20,000 bases of DNA from Neocallimastix lanati (nom. inval.) (GCA_016946835.1 JACVTC010000007.1:170001-190000); one strand, 5' to 3'. Positions 1 through 10,539 are shown, counted from the stretch's first letter. Notes: generated by a model not told the origin, from the sequence alone. Made by a program: numbers and translations.

Positions 1-2275
1 CTATTGTCTCTATCTGAACCTTCTTGATGATTTTCTTCAACAGCATTTCCATTATTCATATCTTGATTATCTTCTGGATTAACCACAGTATCATTACTTA
101 CATCATTATTATTTGAAATATTTTCATCCTTTGCTTCTTTTTGTTCTGCTTCTTTTTGTAATTCTTGGCTATTATCTTCTGGATTAATCTCAGTAATATT
201 ACTTATATCATTATTATTTGAAATATTTTCATCCTTTGTTTCTTTTTGTTCATTTTCATTTTCATTTTCTGATTTTTGGCTATTTTCTTTATCTGAACTT
301 TCTTGATGATTTTCTTCAACAGCATTTCCATTATTCATATCTTGATTATCTTCTGGATTAACCACAGTATCATTATTTACATCATTATTATTTGAAATAT
401 TTTCATCCTTTGTTTCTTTCTGTTCATTTTCATTTTCATTTTCTAATTCTTGGCTATTGTCTTTATCTGAACTTTCTTGATGATTTTCTTCAACAGCATT
501 TTCATTATTCATATCTTGATTATCTTCTGAATTAACCACAGTATCATTACTTACATCATTATTTTTTGAAATATTTTCATCCTTTGCTTCTTTTAGTTCA
601 TTTTCATTTTCATCATCATTATTATTTGAAATATTTTCATCCTTTGTTTCTTTCTGTTCATTTTCATTTTCATTTTCTGATTCTTGGCTATTATCTTTAT
701 CTGAACTTTCTTGATGATTTTCTTCCACGTCATTTCCATTATTCATATCTTGATTATCTTCTGGATTAACCACAGTATCATTACTTACATCATTATTATT
801 TGAAATATTTTCATCCTTTGTTTCTTTTTGTTCATTTTCATTTTCATTTTCTGATTCTTGGCTATTATCTTTATCTGAACTTTCTTGATGATTTTCTTCC
901 ACGTCATTTCCATTATTCATATCTTGATTATCTTCTGGATTAACCACAGTATCATTATTTACATCATTATTATTTGAAATATTTTCATCCTTTGTTTCTT
1001 TCTGTTCATTTTCATTTTCATTTTCTAATTCTTGGCTATTGTCTTTATCTGAACTTTCTTGATGATTTTCTTCAACATCATTTCCATTATTCATATCTAA
1101 ATTATCTTCTGGATTAACCACAGTAATACTACTTACATCATTATTATTTGAAATATTTTCATCCTTTGTTTCTTTTTGTTCATTTTCATTTTCATTTTCT
1201 GATTTTTGGCTATTTTCTTTATCTGAACTTTCTTGATGATTTTCTTCAACAGCATTTCCATTATTCATATCTTGATTATCTTCTGGATTAATCACAGTAT
1301 CATAACTTACATCATTATTATTTGAAATATTTTCATCCTTGGCTTCTTTTTGTTCATTTTCACTTTCATTTCCTGATTTTTGACTATTGTCTTTATCTGA
1401 ACTTTCTTGATGATTTTCTTCAACAGCATTTTCATTATTCATATCTTGATTATCTTCTGGATTAACCACAGTATCATTACTTACATCATTATTTTTTGAA
1501 ATATTTTCATCCTTTGCTTCTTTTAGTTCATTTTCATTTTCATCATCATTATTATTTGAAATATTTTCATCCTTTGTTTCTTTCTGTTCATTTTCATTTT
1601 CATTTTCTGATTCTTGGCTATTATCTTTATCTGAACTTTCTTGATGATTTTCTTCCACGTCATTTCCATTATTCATATCTTGATTATCTTCTGGATTAAC
1701 CACAGTATCATTACTTACATCATTATTATTTGAAATATTTTCATCCTTTGTTTCTTTTTGTTCATTTTCATTTTCATTTTCTGATGCTTGGCTATTTTCT
1801 TTATCTGAATTTTCTTGATGATTTTCTTCAACAGCATTTCCATTATTCATATCTTGATTATCTTCTGGATTAACCACAGTATCATTATTTACATCATTAT
1901 TATTTGAAATATTTTCATCCTTTGTTTCTTTCTGTTCATTTTCATTTTCATTTTCTAATTCTTGGCTATTGTCTTTATCTGAACTTTCTTGATGATTTTC
2001 TTCAACATCATTTCCATTATTCATATCTAAATTATCTTCTGGATTAACCACAGTAATACTACTTACATCATTATTATTTGAAATATTTTCATCCTTTGTT
2101 TCTTTTTGTTCATTTTCATTTTCATTTTCTGATTTTTGGCTATTTTCTTTATCTGAACTTTCTTGATGATTTTCTTCAACAGCATTTCCATTATTCATAT
2201 CTTGATTATCTTCTGGATTAACCACAGTATCATTACTTTCATCATTATTATTTGAAATATTTTTATCCTTTGTGC
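1..2275 (-). repeat. Coding tandem array, 58-residue (174-bp) unit, about 12-13 copies
   Basis: Each unit reads NPEDNQDMNNGNAVEE, then NHQESSDKDNSQ, then E/N-rich NENENEQKETKDENIS and NNNDVSNDTVV. Units differ by single substitutions such as QELENE versus QKSENE, or by a 20-residue insertion (DENENELKEAKDENISK type) present twice. All units stay in frame, so the array looks maintained as protein. The region is strongly acidic and disordered. Confidence 0.92.
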
Positions 2276-3577
2276 CATTTTGATCATTTACAATTTTTGT
2301 TGTTTGATTTCCAATACTACCTTCATTACTGTTATCTATGGACCTTTTTTGATTATAAGTTTTAATATCCATATTAGTATTACTTTCATTACTATTTTTT
2401 GAATTATTTCCATCTTTTGTTTCTTTTTTAATATTTACATTTTTTGATTTTGGACTCTTTCCTTTTAAAAATAGATATTTTTTATTTTCTCTGTTGAATA
2501 ACAATACATCAGTGTCATCATATAATATATATTCAAATTCGTTCCGCTTAGGCTGCTTATTTGTTGTTTGATTTTCATTTTTATTAGGATTATTTAACTT
2601 TATTGCATTATTTAAAATATTATTTTCTTTTTTGGATAATTTATAATCCTCATATGTAATAAACTCATTTCTTACATTTTTATTCATTTTTCTTTTATTA
2701 TGTTCAATATTTTGGAATATATATGATTTTGTTTTATTTTTATTTGATTCTCTTTTTCCATAATGATTGTCTATTTTAATACTACTAAATGAAAAAGATC
2801 CATTTATTGTATTATTACTATCTACTTTTTTGAGCTCATTTTTGTCATCGGTTCTATTCATTTTTCCTTTATTTTGTTCATTATTTTGAGACATATACGA
2901 TATTGTTTTATTTTTATTTGATTCCCTTTTTCCATATTGATTGTCTATTTTAATACTACTAAATAAAAAAGATCCATTTATTGTATTATTACTATCTACT
3001 TTTTTGAGTTCATTTTTTTTAGTACTATTACTTGAAGAAGATTCACTTATTGTATTATCACTCTTTACAATGACTTCAATTCCATCATTGGTTTCCTTAT
3101 CATCACTTTTATCCCCGTTAATTGATTTTTTTTTAATACTATTACTTGAAGAAGATTCATTTATTGTATTATCACTCTTTACTATGACTTCAATTTCATC
3201 ATCGTTTTCCTTATTAAAGCTTGAACTTTCACTGGTTGACAATTCACTATATGAAAAGGAATCGTAGTTATCTAAATGAGATGATGAATTCTTTTTTTCT
3301 AACTTAATTTTATTTTTATTTTTATTTCTATCTGAGTTTTGAATTTTATTATGCCATTTTTTTACTTCAATTAGTATTACAAATTATGTATATAAATTTA
3401 TTTAATATATAAATGAAAAAATTGTTAATATAATATGAATAGTTAAAAAATAATTCTATTTAATATATTTAGAAAAAATTCATTTTACATACTTATATCA
3501 AATAATTTCAAAATAATATTATTAAAAAAATTAGTAAAATAAAGAAAAAATTCTAAAATTTCTTTCAATTGTGTCAT
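1..3577 (-). CDS. Large acidic Asn/Glu-rich repeat protein, two exons, 3' end outside window
   Basis: Exon 1 (3577-3493) encodes MTQLKEILEFF and more, 28 residues of hydrophobic and amphipathic character that could anchor to a membrane. A 128-nt intron follows (GTATGT donor, TACTAAT branch-like box, GAAG acceptor). Exon 2 (3364 to the left edge) is open for about 1,120 codons. I chose this start because exon 2 has no in-frame ATG until about 2886 and the phase-1 junction keeps the frame. Order of parts: a basic Asn/Lys segment, two 38-residue repeats (IEVIVKSDNT), two 58-residue repeats (NELKKVDSNN), a less repetitive stretch with EFEYILYDDTDVLLF, then about a dozen 58-residue acidic repeats (NPEDNQDMNN ... 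DENISNNND). No known family is recognised. The C-terminus lies beyond the window, so a BAG domain like that of its neighbours cannot be excluded. The reading frame is certain; exon 1 is an inference. Confidence 0.8.
241..2220. repeat. 930-bp higher-order repeat over the 58-residue array
   Basis: Positions offset by 930 match closely. Blocks 541-840 and 1471-1770 are identical by eye, as are 961-1260 and 1891-2190, and 241-300 also matches 1171-1230 and 2101-2160. 930 bp is five 174-bp units plus the 60-bp insertion, so whole blocks were duplicated in frame, probably by unequal exchange. Confidence 0.88.
2668..3196 (-). repeat. Two further in-frame repeat pairs (38 and 58 residues)
   Basis: From about 3196 to 3016, two copies carry IEVIVKSDNT and SSSSNS, 38 residues apart. 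From about 3015 to 2668, two copies carry NELKKVDSNNTINGSF and SSIKIDN, exactly 174 bp apart. The second pair shares its period with the downstream acidic array but not its sequence. Confidence 0.75.
3365..3492 (-). other. Predicted phase-1 intron of the repeat-protein gene
   Basis: The donor GTATGTAA follows codon 28 plus one base. The 3' end has TACTAAT directly before TGAAG. Joining gives ATA-ATA-AAA-AAA-TGG with no stop. Confidence 0.55.
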
Positions 3578-4741
3578 ACTATAATAGTACTAGTAAATTT
3601 TATATTAGAAAAAAAAATTATAAATTTTAATTAAACAATAACTAAATAATAATTAAAATTTATTATTTTATTATAGTTTACTATTAATAAATTCTTTATA
3701 AAAATGTATTTTTTTTTAGTGAATAGAAAGTTTAAAAAAAAAAAAAAAAAAAAAAAAATATGAAATTATAATTCTTATAAAAAAAAAAAAAAAAAAAAAA
3801 AAATAAAGACCTAAAAAATATTTAACATAAAAATGGAAATAAATAAATCAGTATATTCATTATGTCCAATATATTTTAATTTTAATTGTATAAAATATAA
3901 TTTATTAAAACTATAATTTAATAAATATAATTTATATATTATATTAATTTAAAAATGAACCAATTAACTAAAAATTAAGAAATTTTTTTTTTTTTTTTTT
4001 TTTATTTAAAATCAGACATAATATTTATAATTATTGAATAATAGTTTAACTCACTTTCATTTATAATTTTTATTTTTATTTTTATTTTTATTTTTTAACT
4101 TATTAATATATTATAAAATAAATCTATTTAAAACAATAATATATAAATATATTATATCATATTATATTATATTATATCTATTTATTATAATTTTTTATTT
4201 TTTTTTTTTTAAGTCTTTTTTTTTTTATTTTTTTTTCTATTTTTAATTTATTTCTACCAATAAAAATATAAATAAAAAAATTTTATATTTAATATTTTTT
4301 TTTTTCTATTGATTATTTCATATCTAATTTTTATTCATGAAAATTTAATATATATAGAATATTAATATTTATTTTGATTAGTATATTAATTTATTATTAT
4401 TTATTATTATTTATTATTATTTATTATTATTTTAATATTTATTAAAACTTTTTATTTTTATAATTATCCAATAAAAGTTTAATCCTTTAAAATTCAGTTA
4501 CCTTTATAATTATTTATTCTTTTTTTTTTTTTTTTTTCTAAAAAAAAAAAAAAAATCTTCGTTTGTTATTTAATTTCTTTTCTATATTCTTCTATATTTT
4601 TTTTTAGATTATCTAATTCGAAAAAAAAAAAATAATAATTAATATAATATATATAGTTTTTTTTTTTCATTATTTTATTTTAATTTTTTTTATATTTATT
4701 TTATTTATATTTTTTTTATTATTATTATTTTTTATTTTTTA
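3578..4741. other. AT-rich intergenic spacer
   Basis: No gene is seen. It lies between the end of the first BAG gene and the start of the repeat-protein gene, so it should hold the terminator of one and the promoter of the other. It contains paired poly(A) runs (3734-3759, 3780-3803), a TATGTCC box at 3861, (ATTAT)n near 4150-4180, a tenfold-periodic TTTATTATTA tract (4390-4433, four copies) and an AAAGTTTAAT box near 4475. Confidence 0.7.
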
Positions 4742-6295
4742 TCAAATTTCTTTATAATTAATTTTTTCCGTTAGTTTATTTTTAATGACATCAGTTTCAC
4801 TTTCTAATTTTTGAATATATTTAACAATTGCTTTTCGTTTACAAAGTATTTCATCATTATCACTTTCAATTTTATCTATTAATTTTATTTTATTCATCAA
4901 AAATACTGTAATTTTTCGATAGGTTATTATTAAATCATTAGGTAATGGTAGGTCACATGAATAATTGTTCACTTTTTCTTCATAAATATTTATTAATGGT
5001 ACTATTTCTTCATCAATTTCTTTACGACTTTTTTCAATAAAATCCAATGGTTGTTCTCTTAAAAACCTAGATATTTCTTTTCTCGACATTTTTTTCTTCT
5101 TCGTTGGAATGGAAGTTTTATCATCTTGTGGATATATTGATATAGTTTCTTCTGTATTTTTTCCGGAAGAATGTTGATTATCCATTTTTTCATCTTTAAA
5201 GTTTTCCCTTTGTGTTTCATCATCCCTTATAGTTTTTAATGATATATTTTCATTACTTTTTTTATTCTTTGAACTTTTTCTTTTTGGTTTTTTAGGAAAA
5301 ACTTTAAATTTCTGCATACTATTCTGATTTATATTTTCTATTTTTGAATGACTATTAGCAATTTGCTTTTCTTTTTTATCAATTGTGAATAATTGTTTTT
5401 GACAATTTGGACTATTTTCTTCCTTAAAGTGTTTTGGATTTTCATTTTCAATAGGTTTATCTTCTAGAGATAGATTTTTCAAATTATCAGTTATTTTTTG
5501 TATATCATCATCATTAGTATTATCCTTTTTTTCAAGTGATTCTTCTAATGAAATATTTTTATTAGTTTTTTCTTTTTCAGTAGAAGTATTTTTTTGGCCT
5601 AAAATTGTATTATTATTATTTTGATATTGATTTATTCTTTGATTATCATAAATTGATGAATAAATTTTTTCATTTACCATAATTTTTACATTCCGAATTT
5701 CTTTTTGATCTAAAATTAGTTTATTATTATATTGATAGTGATTTATTCTTTGATTATTATGAATTGGTGATTGAAATGTTTCATTATTTATTTGAGTTAG
5801 ATTATGAGTTGGATATAGGTATTGATGTTGATATTGAGTCTGATTTTGAGTCTGATTTTGATTTTGATTATTAAAAAATGATTTTTGATTTGAATATGGG
5901 TATGGATGTTGATATTGATATTGATGTTGATATTGATATTGATGTTGATATTGATATTGATGTTGATATTGATATTGATGTTGATATTGATATTGATGTT
6001 GATATTGATGTTGATTTTGATGTTGATTTTGATTTTGATTATTAAAAGTTAATAATTTACGTCCTTCGTTAACAGAAGGGTTTTCGTCAATTTCAATGAT
6101 GCAATTCTCATTTTGTGAATAAGGCTTATTTAATAAATTATTTTTATTGTTATCATTTAATTTTTCGTTTTTATTCTTATTTTGATTGTGGTTATGAAAA
6201 GGAGTATTCGGTTCATCACTTCGATTTATGGATTGTACAATATTTTTAACAAGTTTTTTCACTATTAGCATTTTACAAATTAAACTTAAAATCAT
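4742..6295 (-). CDS. BAG-domain co-chaperone with Gln/Asn/Tyr-rich disordered region (copy 1)
   Basis: 517 codons from the first ATG. The C-terminal about 100 residues (419-513) form a three-helix BAG domain, the module that binds the Hsp70 ATPase domain and promotes nucleotide exchange. The Asp (D474, LIDKIES), Arg (R487, CKRKAIV) and Gln (Q495, YIQKL) that contact Hsp70 in BAG1 are present, with the Arg-to-Gln spacing of eight kept. Before it comes a Lys/Ser-rich linker; residues about 85-170 are QYQYQH repeats and QNQ tracts. The N-terminus MILSLICKMLIVKKLV is weakly hydrophobic. The true start is uncertain: TGCTAATAG at 6262-6270 resembles a branch point plus acceptor, so coding may begin at 6261 and continue from upstream exons. 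No UBL exon was found. It lies in tandem with two other BAG genes on the same strand. Confidence 0.82.
   Translation of the reverse strand: MILSLICKMLIVKKLVKNIVQSINRSDEPNTPFHNHNQNKNKNEKLNDNNKNNLLNKPYSQNENCIIEIDENPSVNEGRKLLTFNNQNQNQHQNQHQYQHQYQYQHQYQYQHQYQYQHQYQYQHQYQYQHPYPYSNQKSFFNNQNQNQTQNQTQYQHQYLYPTHNLTQINNETFQSPIHNNQRINHYQYNNKLILDQKEIRNVKIMVNEKIYSSIYDNQRINQYQNNNNTILGQKNTSTEKEKTNKNISLEESLEKKDNTNDDDIQKITDNLKNLSLEDKPIENENPKHFKEENSPNCQKQLFTIDKKEKQIANSHSKIENINQNSMQKFKVFPKKPKRKSSKNKKSNENISLKTIRDDETQRENFKDEKMDNQHSSGKNTEETISIYPQDDKTSIPTKKKKMSRKEISRFLREQPLDFIEKSRKEIDEEIVPLINIYEEKVNNYSCDLPLPNDLIITYRKITVFLMNKIKLIDKIESDNDEILCKRKAIVKYIQKLESETDVIKNKLTEKINYKEI
5888..6045 (-). repeat. 18-bp coding minisatellite (QYQYQH)n
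   Basis: The plus strand shows GATGTTGATATTGATATT repeated about five times, then degenerating to GATTTTGAT units. It encodes alternating Gln with Tyr, His or Asn, of prion-like composition, in the N-terminal third of BAG copy 1. Copy number is probably variable. Confidence 0.9.
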
Positions 6296-6415
6296 AAATA
6301 TTTCAAAAGAAATGAAATAAAAATATAATATTCAATAATAAAATTATTTCATTTAATTTGTTTTATAGTTATATAAATCAATTTTTAAAAAAATATAATG
6401 ATTATTTTATATTTA

Positions 6416-6416
6416 A

Positions 6417-6468
<52 letters not shown>
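6416..6468. repeat. (ATA)n microsatellite
   Basis: An uninterrupted ATA trinucleotide run of about 17 units in noncoding DNA. Confidence 0.95.
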
Positions 6469-6562
6469 GTTAATATAAATAGATTTCCATTAAAAATTAA
6501 TAATATTAATAATACTAATAATTATTATTATTATAGATAATGTTACATAAATTTATATTTAC

Positions 6563-6685
6563 AATATATGTTATAAAATGAAGGTGTTATATATATTAAA
6601 TGGAAGTCTTTTAACTTTTCTAAAGAATAAATTAATAATATCAATAATAAAAAAAAAAAAAAAATTAGTTTTTCCCATAATTTTA
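6563..6685 (-). other. Candidate upstream exon of BAG copy 1 (hydrophobic segment)
   Basis: Forty codons are open between an acceptor (AAGTAG) and a donor (GTAAATA), phase 1 at both ends. The translation starts KLWEKLIFFFFLLLILL, which would be a membrane segment. Joining to 6261 across a 301-nt intron (6562-6262) keeps the frame. The exon starts AG|TA-AAA-TTA-TGG, very like exon 2 of the repeat-protein gene (AG|TA-AAA-AAA-TGG). Part of the hydrophobicity comes from a 16-nt poly(T), so this may be chance. Confidence 0.25.
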
Positions 6686-6754
6686 CTACTTATAATTTTT
6701 TTAATTACCTATTTAATAATAAAAATCACATTACCTTCTAAAACTATTTTGAAT

Positions 6755-6789
<35 letters not shown>

Positions 6790-7362
6790 TAGATGTACAT
6801 ATATTAGTTTATTTATATCTTTTATTAATTATTCTATTATTATTAAAAAAAAAATGGAAATAATAAATAAATATAAATAATTATGTTGTATGTCCAAAAA
6901 TTAAAGTTTAATATTCTTTCCATTTTATTATTATACATCATATAAAATAAATTAATTTAAAAAATATATATATATATATATATGAATATATTATTTCAAT
7001 TTAAAAAGTTACCATTTAACTTAAGATAGAAAAATCTATATATATTATTCAATATTAGTAATTTAAAATTTTTTTTTTACATCCTATTCATTGGCCATAC
7101 ATATTATTTTGATTATTATTATAAAGTTACTAAACTTAATCAATTTTATTAAATGAAATAATTGTTACAATATTATTATCTCAGTTCATGTTTTTTTTTT
7201 TTTTTTCATGTTGATAATTTAAAGTTTAGATTTTTTTTTTTAATCTAGGATTAAACTTTAATTAATAATATTTATAAAAAAAAGTGCATATATATAAAAA
7301 TAAAATACATGAATTTTATTTTTTTTTTTTTTTACATTAATATTAAAAAAAAAAAAAAAAAA

Positions 7363-7760
7363 CTACGTTATGAGTTTCGAAGACGAAATGGCCTGTAACT
7401 TTTTCTGTAATTCATCGATGATAACTCCATTTGGATAATAATTATCATTTGAATGTGTATCAGAATTTCTTCTTTGCCATATCTAATTATCCTAATATTC
7501 CTCTTAATAATCTTGAAGATTTTTTAAGGAATTTTTTTCCTGAATTTCATCACCTACTTCATTGGCCGTAACAAAAAAGTTTCTTTACCATTGCGTTAGA
7601 ATCCAGATGATCATTATATTCAAATTCATCCGATAAATAGGTGAATTTTATTTTAAGAGAAATTTTTCACTTCATTTTTATCCCAACAAATTCAAATTCA
7701 AGTAGTTCAACTAATTTTCTTACCAGAAGGAGGTGTAAAATTGAAAATAATAATAAAAAG
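7363..7760 (-). pseudogene. Unidentified coding relic, minus strand
   Basis: This stretch has clearly higher GC and fewer homopolymers than its surroundings. On the minus strand, segments in shifting frames look protein-like: SGKKISWTTW then WDKNE near 7730-7670, YLSDEFEYNDHLDSNAMV near 7640-7590, and NDNYYPNGVIIDELQ then KKLQAISSSKLIT with a stop near 7450-7365, resembling a coiled C-terminus. Several stops and frameshifts interrupt it. I do not recognise the family. Order and strand suggest it may belong with the relic at 8100-8300. Confidence 0.4.
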
Positions 7761-8099
7761 ACGTAATTTTTTTTATAAAAAAAAAAAAAAAAAAAAGTTC
7801 ATAATATTAAATATCAAAAAGAAAATATTAATAAATCAAAAAAAAAAAAATGAAATAGAACCAATCAATTCTTATAGAAATAAAAAATAAATAAATAAAT
7901 AAATAAAAATCACAAAATTACATAATCATCAAAAAAAACAAAGAGTACATGATTAATATAATATTATACTACTATATAGTACTATACATAAAGGATTCAT
8001 ACATAGAAGAAATAGTAAATACATGAAAATAATGAAAATAAATAAATATATATATATAAAAAGATGCAATTTCTTAAAATTTTTTAAAAATTAATTAAT

Positions 8100-8300
8100 A
8101 ATTTTAATAAATATTATCTATTAGAAGCAACTGCAATGAACAACTATACCAAAAACGTTCTAAGATTTTTTTTTCATATCATCACCCTCGTTATTACGAG
8201 AATTAAGATAGTCTTTCCTCATTGGAACCCATAGAAGGTGATACATCCCTAAGGATTGAAGATATGATAGATAATGTTTCACATAATCATTGGATAAATA
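8100..8300 (-). pseudogene. Unidentified coding relic, minus strand
   Basis: The minus strand is open for about 47 codons and includes NYLSNDYVKHYLSYLQSLG, MYHLLWVPMRKDYLNS and RNNEGDDM. It then shifts frame at a poly(T) run into ERFWYSCSLQLLL. Composition is richer in GC than the flanks, and the text reads like real protein. The family is not recognised. It could be the 5' part of the same dead gene as 7363-7760, or an exon of a live gene whose other exons I cannot assemble. Confidence 0.4.
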
Positions 8301-8699
8301 ATTGAAATTAATATTCCTTTATGATATATATATATATATATATTAATAATCTTATATTAACTCAATTATTTTTAAAATTAAAAGCAACTCTATTATACTA
8401 ATGTTATTGCAACTATTACTATTATGGTTTTATTTTTAAGTATTTATTGCGCATTATTCATTATTTATTGGTTATTATTTATTATTAAAAATATTTAATA
8501 AATAATTATAAAAGGGTAAAAATAAGTTTTGTAATAAATAAAGTTTTAAAATAGTATAAAATAAAATTTCTTATAAATAATATTAATTTTTTTTTAAAAA
8601 AAAAAAAAAATATTTAAAAATAAATAAAAGTAAATAAAAAAAATTAAATGAAAAAAAAAATAAATGAATTATTAAATGTTCAATGTTTATAATAATAAT

Positions 8700-9035
8700 A
8701 TGGAAATAGAAGATTATCAAAAGGTTATAATGTGAAATGTGTAATTGGTAAAATAAAAGAAAGTAAAAAAAAAAAAAAAAAAAAAAAGTTAAATTATAAG
8801 TTTATTCCATGATACTGATATGAAATGGACAAAATGAAAATAACATTTTATATCTCAAGTATGGTGATAAAAATTGAAAATTATAAAGTTATTTACACAT
8901 TATAAACTATTTGTAAGTAAAAATAAAGATTTAATTGAAATCGAATATTTTTAATTATCCAGGAGAATGTAAAATGGAAATTGAAGGAGTTCATTTATTT
9001 AAAAATAATTGGAATCCTAATGTTTAATTAAATTT
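8700..9035 (+). pseudogene. Possible coding relic, plus strand
   Basis: There is only a weak signal. Fragments such as NYPGECKMEIEGVHLF and KNNWNPNV near 8955-9025 look protein-like and are preceded by KDLIEIEY in another frame. Stops and a poly(A) run break it. No family is recognised. Confidence 0.22.
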
Positions 9036-9064
9036 GTTTAACACGAGGTAATAAAGAAAATTAT

Positions 9065-9119
<55 letters not shown>

Positions 9120-10539
9120 TTGATAATATTTATTTAAAACTTTATTAAATATATAAAAAAAAACATATATTTTCCAAATTAATTTTTTTTTATTAATTTA
9201 TGAATAGTATTATTAATATATGTAGAAATTATTAAAATAAAAATTTTTTAATAATAATTTAATATTTTTACTTTAATAAAATTTGTTTTATTTTTTTTTA
9301 TTTTTTTATTAATATTTTTCATTTTTTATTTTTTTTTATTTTTTTATTAATATTTTTCATTTTTTAAATATTATTTTTAACGTATTTAATAAAGTGAAAA
9401 GTGAAAGTTGAGTGTTTGATTTTTATTATTTTTTTTGAAAGAAGAAATTTCTTTATGTAATTTTAATTTTATTTATCGATATATAATTTTTTATCTATAA
9501 AAGATACTTTTTATGTATGTAATTTATAATAATAATATTTATAAAAGAAAAACTTTTTTACCATAAAATTTTTTGAATATAATGATTGATTTTATATTAT
9601 TGGATAATAATATAGTTTCACATATGTTAATATATTTGAAATATATAAAATCATTTTATTTTTTGTTATAATTATATATTTTAAAATATTATTGTTTATA
9701 TATTATTCATATACTTATATTAATATATGATAAAAATTATTTGAAAAAAAAAACTTTTTTTTTTTAAATATTGATATTTGGTAATATAATATAATATAAT
9801 ATAATTTAATATAATATAATATAATATAATATTTTTTTTTTTATTTTTAATTAATTTTTTTTTATTGAATCTAAATTTTTATTTGATGATTCCATATTAA
9901 AAAGTTAATGAATGAATTTATTATTATTTAAATAAATATTTTGATATTTTATGATTTTTTTTTAATTCTTTTTTTTTTTTTTTAATTCTTTTTTTTTTTT
10001 TTAATTCTTTTTTTTTTTTTTTTAAATTCTTGTTTTAAAAGAATTTAAAGAAATTGTTTAGATCTAGAATAAATTTTGATTAGAAGGTAATTTTGATAAT
10101 AAAGTATATTAAGTTTTTAAAGTTATTTTTTATAGGAAGACTTAAATAATATTTTTATATTTTATAAATAGTTAATAGACAGACACATTTTTGGATTTAA
10201 AGTTTTGAAAGATTTGTATTGTAAAAAAGGTAAATATTTTTTTTATTTATTTATAAATAAATAAGCATAAATTAAAAAAAGTGAAAAGAAAGAAAAAAAT
10301 AAAAAAAAAAAAAAATTAAAGAAGAAAATAAACCAATATATATATATATATATATATATCAGAGGATAAATTTCCTCCTTTTGAAGTTATGTTATATTAT
10401 AGTATATTTAGAAATAGAAATATCAAAACAAAAAGAAAAAATAAATAAAAATATTATGAAAGATAAATAGAATTTAATATCTTAATAAGATGAATTGTAA
10501 GATTAAAAAAAAAAGTAGTTTATTAACAAAAGGAATATC
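9036..10539. other. AT-rich spacer with simple repeats
   Basis: No gene is supported. It includes a 52-nt poly(A) (9066-9117), two copies of a 38-bp T-rich unit (about 9300-9366), an (AATAT)n tract (9782-9832), a fourfold poly(T)-AATTC array (about 9958-10028) and a (TA)n run (10336-10357). Between about 10160 and 10240 the plus strand is briefly less AT-rich and reads RHIFGFKVLKDLYCKKG before a GTAAATA donor-like site. This might be an isolated exon, but nothing confirms it. Confidence 0.6.
9066..9117. repeat. Poly(A) homopolymer, 52 nt
   Basis: Direct reading shows 52 consecutive A. Similar runs occur at 14714-14757 (44) and 18580-18617 (38). They may be tails of very old retroinsertions or simply replication slippage. 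Confidence 0.95.

Larger units (their letters stand above)
6296..7362. other. AT-rich spacer upstream of BAG copy 1
   Basis: Apart from the candidate exon at 6563-6685 no coding sequence is recognised. It holds an (ATA)n tract (6416-6468), a 28-nt poly(A) (6762-6789), a TATGTCCAAAAA box at 6889, AAAGTTTAAT at 6904 and a hairpin-forming pair AAAGTTTAGATT / AATCTA-AAACTTT at 7221-7259 around a poly(T) loop. The promoter of BAG copy 1 should lie here. Confidence 0.65.

Noticed and set aside
566-1699. Two identical plus-strand 67-codon ORFs (566-769, 1496-1699)
   Set aside because: They are antisense shadows of the 58-residue coding array; their identity reflects the 930-bp duplication.
1-2275. 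CRISPR array from the regular repeats
   Set aside because: The repeats are contiguous, coding and in frame, without unique spacers, in a eukaryotic gene.
2941-3267. Plus-strand 108-codon ORF, hydrophobic and Ser/Leu-rich
   Set aside because: It is the antisense of the Asn/Ser/Lys-rich exon, which is open on the minus strand over a far longer span.
6358-6763. Plus-strand ORFs with poly-Ile or membrane-like text
   Set aside because: They arise from the (ATA)n microsatellite and AT-rich DNA and have no family resemblance.
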